Positions 60,068 to 64,000 of a stretch of 64,000 nt of DNA are shown here, one piece after another. The notes under the pieces were generated by a model. The model worked only from the letters and a program-made list of their open reading frames with translations. It made no database searches and was not told where the DNA came from. The stretch comes from an uncultured Eubacteriales bacterium (lineage in GTDB: Bacteria; Bacillota; Clostridia; Oscillospirales; Acutalibacteraceae). The position numbers and the translations under genes were made by a program. The first letter of the stretch is position 1; each line of letters begins with the position of its first letter. The stretch is taken from assembly GCA_934541115.1 (NCBI GenBank), contig CAKTDF010000011.1, positions 1 through 64,000 on the forward strand, given 5' to 3'.

Positions 60068-60910
60068 TCAGTCGCTGTAGAAAACATCCTTGAACATATC
60101 AAGGTGTGCTTTTTTGATAACCTCGCTGCTGACCTTTGAAACCAGAACGCCGAAAAATCTTGTTCCGTCGTTCATCATTTTTGCATCGATTCCAAAGACC
60201 ATGTTGCTCTTCTTTTTCCAAATACCGTTCACGATGTCGTTGACCATCTTGTCGCATGAGGTTGAAACCATGCCAAGCATTTTTTCACTTGCCGCAGACT
60301 CATTACCCTTGTCTTGATTGTGGAATATATCGGTCTTTGTGAAACCGGGGCATACAAGACCCACATAAATTCTTCCGCGGTATTCCTCACGAATCGACTC
60401 GGTCATGCTCTTGACGGCCGCTTTGCTTGCAGAATAGATTGAAGTTCCGGCGAGCGAGCAGAGCGCCGCAGAGCTTGAAACATTGACGATTCCGGCGCTC
60501 TTTGATTTGAGCAGAATAGGAATCATGACATTCATTGAATATACATTTGAATAAAAGTTGACCTGCATTGCGCGGTCAATATCTTCAAGAGTGTAATGAC
60601 CGAATTTATTGAATTTGGGCAGAATTCCGGCGTTGTTGACAAGAATGTCGGGCTGAATGCCCTTTTCGGTCAAATTATTGGCAAAATTGCGCCAGCTCTC
60701 TTTGTCCGATACATCAAAAAGATAGTATGAAAAATAGTGTGCCTTATCGCCGAGTTCTTCAACGAGAGCTTTCATTCTTTTTTCATTGCGGGCAATTCCG
60801 ATGACGGTGCAGCCGTGGTCGGAAATCAGCTTTTTCACAAGTCCTTTTCCGATTCCGCTTGACGCACCGGAAACAATAACGGTTTTGTAATCGAACCAGC
60901 AGTTTACCAT
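60068..60910 (-). CDS. Short-chain dehydrogenase/reductase
   Basis: 280 residues; ATG 60910 with ggaggaata upstream (the frame extends to 61012 without a site). Classical SDR: cofactor motif VSGASSGIGKG, D of FDVSD, NNAG at ILVNNAGILP, and the Ser-Tyr-Lys catalytic set in SSSAALCSLAGTSIYSASKA. It reduces or oxidises an unknown small molecule with NAD(P). The C-terminal 40 residues include a basic, Met-rich part and may help membrane association or oligomerisation. It has no obvious operon partner. Confidence 0.92.
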   Translation of the reverse strand: MVNCWFDYKTVIVSGASSGIGKGLVKKLISDHGCTVIGIARNEKRMKALVEELGDKAHYFSYYLFDVSDKESWRNFANNLTEKGIQPDILVNNAGILPKFNKFGHYTLEDIDRAMQVNFYSNVYSMNVMIPILLKSKSAGIVNVSSSAALCSLAGTSIYSASKAAVKSMTESIREEYRGRIYVGLVCPGFTKTDIFHNQDKGNESAASEKMLGMVSTSCDKMVNDIVNGIWKKKSNMVFGIDAKMMNDGTRFFGVLVSKVSSEVIKKAHLDMFKDVFYSD

Positions 60911-60968
60911 ATTACTATTCCTCCACCTACTGAATTTGGCGAAATGCAAACCTCGCCAGAGGTGTATT

Positions 60969-61001
60969 GAGAGCCGATGACGAAATCCGTCACCGGCTCT
61001 C
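60969..61001. terminator. Hairpin between femX-like gene and SDR gene
   Basis: Arms gagagccg/cggctctc extended by tgacg/cgtca after one mismatch. It lies 86 bp after the end of the femX-like gene (minus strand). There is no clear T-run, so it may be a terminator of modest strength or a leader hairpin of the SDR gene. Confidence 0.4.
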
Positions 61002-61086
61002 TTCGTGTCCATTCTATAGACAAAATGCTACATAATATTCGCGTCTTTGTGAACACAAGGTTAATAAATTATAGGTTTTTATAGGA

Positions 61087-62409
61087 TCATCTGAACTTCT
61101 TGATTAGGCTGATTTTGACTTTTTTTGCTTTCGGCATAAGCTTTGAGTATGCATAATACTTCATCTTGTTGCCGACTATTACATATTCGCCGACGAACTC
61201 ATAGTAGTCAGCCGAAAAGCTCTTTTTGAAGTCATAAATGCCCTTGAAGTTGTCTGCCGGAACAAGTTCTCCGAGCGTTCCGTCCTCTTCAAGCGTCGGT
61301 GTTTTGACAATAACATAACCGAGGTCATGAATCTTGCAGCCGCGTTTGATACTTTCGCAAAGGCGCAGATAATTGAGATAATGGCTCGAACGCGTCTCAT
61401 TGCGTATGACGTTGCGTGTTCCGCCAAAGAGACAGCTGCCCATATCGCCGTAATATATCGAAAGTCCGCCGGCAACGCAGATGCGGGTATCCTTTGTGAA
61501 CGCTTCTGCCTCGGCAATCCTCTTTTCAAAGTGATCCGTCTGCTTGTCAACGCTGTCTATGATTTCTTTGAGCTGCCTTGCTTTCTTTTCGTGAGCTCCC
61601 TCGAGCTGGGCGAGGGCTTCCTGCTTTTTTGCAATGCGCTCATTTTGGAGCTTTCTGTCAAGTTCCTTGTCGTAGTAAACCAATTTAAGATCGCTGCAGG
61701 TGTCAAATTCTCTCAAAAGCTTTGCGCAGTAGTCGCCGTTGCGCTCAACAAAGCTGTCGCGTTCGGAGGTATCGCGCATAACGCCCATGAAGTCTTCCAT
61801 GATTGACGGGTCGGCGTCAACTTCCTTTGAGGTGAAGGTTTTTGCAACCAGACCGCGCTGTTCGCCGATGCGTATGCTGTATCTTACACCTTTATCACAT
61901 TTTTTGAGTATCTTCTGTGCTTCAAGCGTCTTTCCGTTTTCGTCAAGCAGGGGAATGAAAAGCTGAACCGGCTGCTTATACGTATAGTTTTCAATTGAAG
62001 GATTGAGAACATATCCGAGAGACAGGAGTCTTTTGTGCAGCTCGTGTCCTTCTTCTCTCTTTTCGCCGTTGACGCGCAAGGGAACATCCGGATCCATAAT
62101 GAAAGCGGTTATTCCGTTCTTTTTGACCTGCTCTTTCATGAAAGAGGTGAATTCCTCAAGCAGTGTTTGATTGTTGAGGTCGCATACGGGGCCTGCCGGT
62201 GCGTACCAGATTTTGCCTGCTGCAGGAAGGTCGCGCTCCATTACAAGCACGCCGAGCACTCTTTTTTCACCCTCAAAGCCGGAATAAAAGGCGCACTTCC
62301 ATGTGGTCTTTACCTTTTGCCAACGCGAGCACTGAATATACTGACCGCCGTTATTTTCAAGGTATTCGTCATATGATGCAAGGTCTGTTTCTTTTTTGAA
62401 TGTATACAT
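61087..62409 (-). CDS. FemX/FemAB-type aminoacyltransferase
   Basis: 440 residues; ATG 62409 after caggagttgag, 4 bp after the murE stop. FemABX proteins transfer amino acids from aminoacyl-tRNA to peptidoglycan precursors to build interpeptide bridges. Typical features are YIQCSRWQKVKTTWKCAFY, the WYAPAGPVCDLNN segment, a helical arm of about 60 residues (residues about 250-310, a coiled coil rich in Glu and Lys) inserted in the second domain, and the late GGTRNVIRNETRSSHYLNYL and YDFKKSFSADYYEFVGEYVI. The helical arm places it with Fem proteins rather than lysyl-phosphatidylglycerol synthases. Co-transcription with murE fits. Confidence 0.9.
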   Translation of the reverse strand: MYTFKKETDLASYDEYLENNGGQYIQCSRWQKVKTTWKCAFYSGFEGEKRVLGVLVMERDLPAAGKIWYAPAGPVCDLNNQTLLEEFTSFMKEQVKKNGITAFIMDPDVPLRVNGEKREEGHELHKRLLSLGYVLNPSIENYTYKQPVQLFIPLLDENGKTLEAQKILKKCDKGVRYSIRIGEQRGLVAKTFTSKEVDADPSIMEDFMGVMRDTSERDSFVERNGDYCAKLLREFDTCSDLKLVYYDKELDRKLQNERIAKKQEALAQLEGAHEKKARQLKEIIDSVDKQTDHFEKRIAEAEAFTKDTRICVAGGLSIYYGDMGSCLFGGTRNVIRNETRSSHYLNYLRLCESIKRGCKIHDLGYVIVKTPTLEEDGTLGELVPADNFKGIYDFKKSFSADYYEFVGEYVIVGNKMKYYAYSKLMPKAKKVKISLIKKFR

Positions 62410-62413
62410 AGTC

Positions 62414-63871
62414 TCAACTCCTGTTCAAAGCTTCTTCAACAATTTTTCTTTCAGAAAACGGGAGCTTTTCGCCCTTTATTTTGATGAATTCTTCATGTCC
62501 TTTTCCGGCGAGGAGAACAACATCTCCCTCTTGCGCGGCGGACAGCGCATAAAGAATAGCTTTTTTTCTGTCTGGTATAATAACGTATTTTCCGTGTGCT
62601 TCCTCAACATAGGAGGCGATTTCGCGGCATATTTTCTCCGGATCTTCAAAGTCCGGGTCATCGGAGGTAACAATACTCAGGTCGCACATTGCGCCGGCAA
62701 CGAGACCGAGTTCTTTTCTGCGTATCTCCGATTTTCCGCCTACCGAGCCGAAAACGGCGATTATTCTTTTGGTTTCATATTCTCTTATAGTTTCAACAAT
62801 ACTTTTCAGACTAACTCCGTTGTGGGCATAATCAATTATTACAGAAAAATCCCGTCCCGTTTCAACAATTTCGCCTCTGCCTTTGACATAGACCGATGAA
62901 AGGCTTTTTCTGAGCGATTCGTCACTCACGCCAAAGCTTTTTGCAACGGCGCAGGCACAAACGGCATTGTATGCGTTGACATCACCGGGGAGAGAGACAA
63001 AAAAGCTTTTTTCTTTTTCATATTCAATATAAGAAAAGTCAACGCCGAGCTTGCCTGAACGCTTCATGTTTTTTGCTCCGATCAGACGAAAATCGGCATT
63101 TTGGTCAAAGCCGAATGTAACTGCCGGGCAGGTGCAAACGTCAAGAACCTCGCGCGAAAACTCATCGTCGCTGTTGACAACGGCTTTTTTGCACATTTTA
63201 AAAAGCTGCTTTTTCCAGTATGCATATTCCTCAAAGCTCGCGTGCTCGTTTGTTCCGATATGGTCGGGAGAAAGATTTGTAAAAACGGCAGTGTCAAATT
63301 GCACGCCGTCAACACGGTGATGCTTGAGACCGAGGGAGGAAACCTCAATCGCGGCTGCGGTGCAGCCATCGTCTGCCATAATGCGCAAAAGCTTTTGCAG
63401 CTCATAGCTTTCCGGCGTGGTATTGACTGTGGGGAGCACTTTGTTTCCGCTTTTTGCGCCGATCGTGCCGATAATTCCGCATTTGATTCCGTTGCCCTCG
63501 AGCACAGCTCTGACAATGTGGGCAACGGTTGTCTTTCCTTTGGTGCCTGTGATGCCGATTACAGCAATTTCAGATGACGGGTCGCGGAAAAAATTCTTTG
63601 AGCAGACAGCGAGTGCGGCTCTGGTGTTTTCGCAAACAAGAATGTTTGCGTCTTTCGGCAACGGTACTTCCTTTTCACAAAGAAAGGTGCGGCAGCCGCT
63701 TTTATAGGCTTTTTCTGCAAAGTCGTGACCGTCAAATCTCGCGCCGGATAAGCAGACAAAAAGAGTGTCTTTTTTTGCTTTGCGCGAGTCATAAATTATA
63801 TCCTCAATTTCGCAGTCCCATGCAAGAAGCGAAGAAAGCGAAACACCTTTTAAAATTTCAGAAAGAAGCAT
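62414..63871 (-). CDS. murE: UDP-N-acetylmuramoyl-tripeptide synthetase (MurE)
   Basis: 485 residues; ATG 63871 with acggaggatta upstream (an earlier in-frame start at 63895 lies in the leader). It adds the third amino acid to UDP-MurNAc-L-Ala-D-Glu. Motifs are IIYDSRKAKKDTLFVCLSGA, P-loop GITGTKGKTTVAHIVRAVL, TTPESYELQ, FTNLSPDHIGTNEHASFEEY and IIDYAHNGVSLKSIVETI. At the position that reads DNPR in DAP-adding enzymes, this protein has DDPD. The identity of the amino acid added is therefore uncertain. First gene of murE-femX. Confidence 0.94.
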   Translation of the reverse strand: MLLSEILKGVSLSSLLAWDCEIEDIIYDSRKAKKDTLFVCLSGARFDGHDFAEKAYKSGCRTFLCEKEVPLPKDANILVCENTRAALAVCSKNFFRDPSSEIAVIGITGTKGKTTVAHIVRAVLEGNGIKCGIIGTIGAKSGNKVLPTVNTTPESYELQKLLRIMADDGCTAAAIEVSSLGLKHHRVDGVQFDTAVFTNLSPDHIGTNEHASFEEYAYWKKQLFKMCKKAVVNSDDEFSREVLDVCTCPAVTFGFDQNADFRLIGAKNMKRSGKLGVDFSYIEYEKEKSFFVSLPGDVNAYNAVCACAVAKSFGVSDESLRKSLSSVYVKGRGEIVETGRDFSVIIDYAHNGVSLKSIVETIREYETKRIIAVFGSVGGKSEIRRKELGLVAGAMCDLSIVTSDDPDFEDPEKICREIASYVEEAHGKYVIIPDRKKAILYALSAAQEGDVVLLAGKGHEEFIKIKGEKLPFSERKIVEEALNRS

Positions 63872-64000
63872 TTTAATCCTCCGTTTCAAAACCATGCCAA
63901 GGCAATCACCGATTAATTGAGAAGTATAAATCCTGACGGTACATTACCGTCACATTGCACTTTCAATTATCCGGCGGTTCACCTCGGCTCGTTAAAGTTC
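63872..64000 (-). other. Upstream region of murE, cut by the window end
   Basis: Contains a small hairpin (gacggta/taccgtc, loop of three) about 65-85 bp upstream of murE. No clear promoter is visible in the 129 bp available. Confidence 0.3.

Noticed and set aside
63895..64000. Possible T-box element upstream of murE (aggtgaaccgcc on the minus strand resembles the T-box sequence)
   Set aside because: The 14-base T-box consensus is not matched, there is no terminator/antiterminator pair, and the region is cut by the window end.
1..64000. CRISPR array, rRNA genes, prophage or complete insertion sequence
   Set aside because: No regularly spaced direct repeats, no rRNA-like sequence, and no transposase or phage structural genes were seen.

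Overview
The window looks like chromosome from a spore-forming, anaerobic, Gram-positive bacterium of class Clostridia. A gut lineage near the Oscillospirales/Ruminococcaceae is my inference. The support is a full Rnf operon (ferredoxin:NAD+ oxidoreductase), SpoIIE and a YlmC/YmxH-type protein, tRNAs with encoded CCA, strong AGGAGG-type ribosome sites, several TTG/GTG starts, consensus sigma-A promoters with 16-18 bp spacers, and large secreted proteins with BIG2-type and adhesin-type domains.

Layout. Positions 1-200 hold tRNA-Gly and tRNA-Cys with a terminator. Positions 200-7700 are an AT-rich accessory island: broken C-terminal ends of polymorphic (Rhs-type) toxins, several lying directly upstream of a small intact gene that is probably an immunity protein. 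Positions 7710-16945 carry an unusual SDR/zinc-finger fusion and a 2448-residue secreted repeat protein. Positions 17000-22760 carry serCA (serine synthesis), a secreted BIG2 protein and an exported metallo-beta-lactamase-fold protein. A compound palindromic repeat follows, then pepD and a proline peptidase beside a complete peptide ABC transporter (25972-31858); import and hydrolysis of peptides fit together. Positions 32145-40467 hold an iron alcohol dehydrogenase and, divergently, the Rnf operon apbE-nusG_II-Gx-rnfCDGEAB. Positions 40751-49212 are mixed: a Vat-like acetyltransferase, a hydrolase, trmB, gdpD-icd, a secreted helical protein, a ylmC-like gene, a truncated GNAT gene and a YjdF-like membrane protein. 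Positions 49349-55800 hold spoIIE, a degenerate GH20 protein and a second peptide-binding protein fused to adhesin-type domains. Positions 55826-63871 are a cell-wall region on the minus strand: hydrolase-murF-ddl, a candidate small RNA, an SDR, and murE-femX.

Most interesting points: the toxin-tip/immunity graveyard; the giant repeat protein with a hairpin-terminator-like leader and a C-terminal amphipathic tail shared with a second secreted protein; the adhesin-peptide-binding fusion; a GH20 protein lacking its catalytic Asp-Glu pair; a Ddl with a Lys/Gly-rich insertion; and a candidate small RNA with an anti-Shine-Dalgarno segment. Everything here was read by eye from the sequence. Family assignments rest on motif recognition, and no database search was run.
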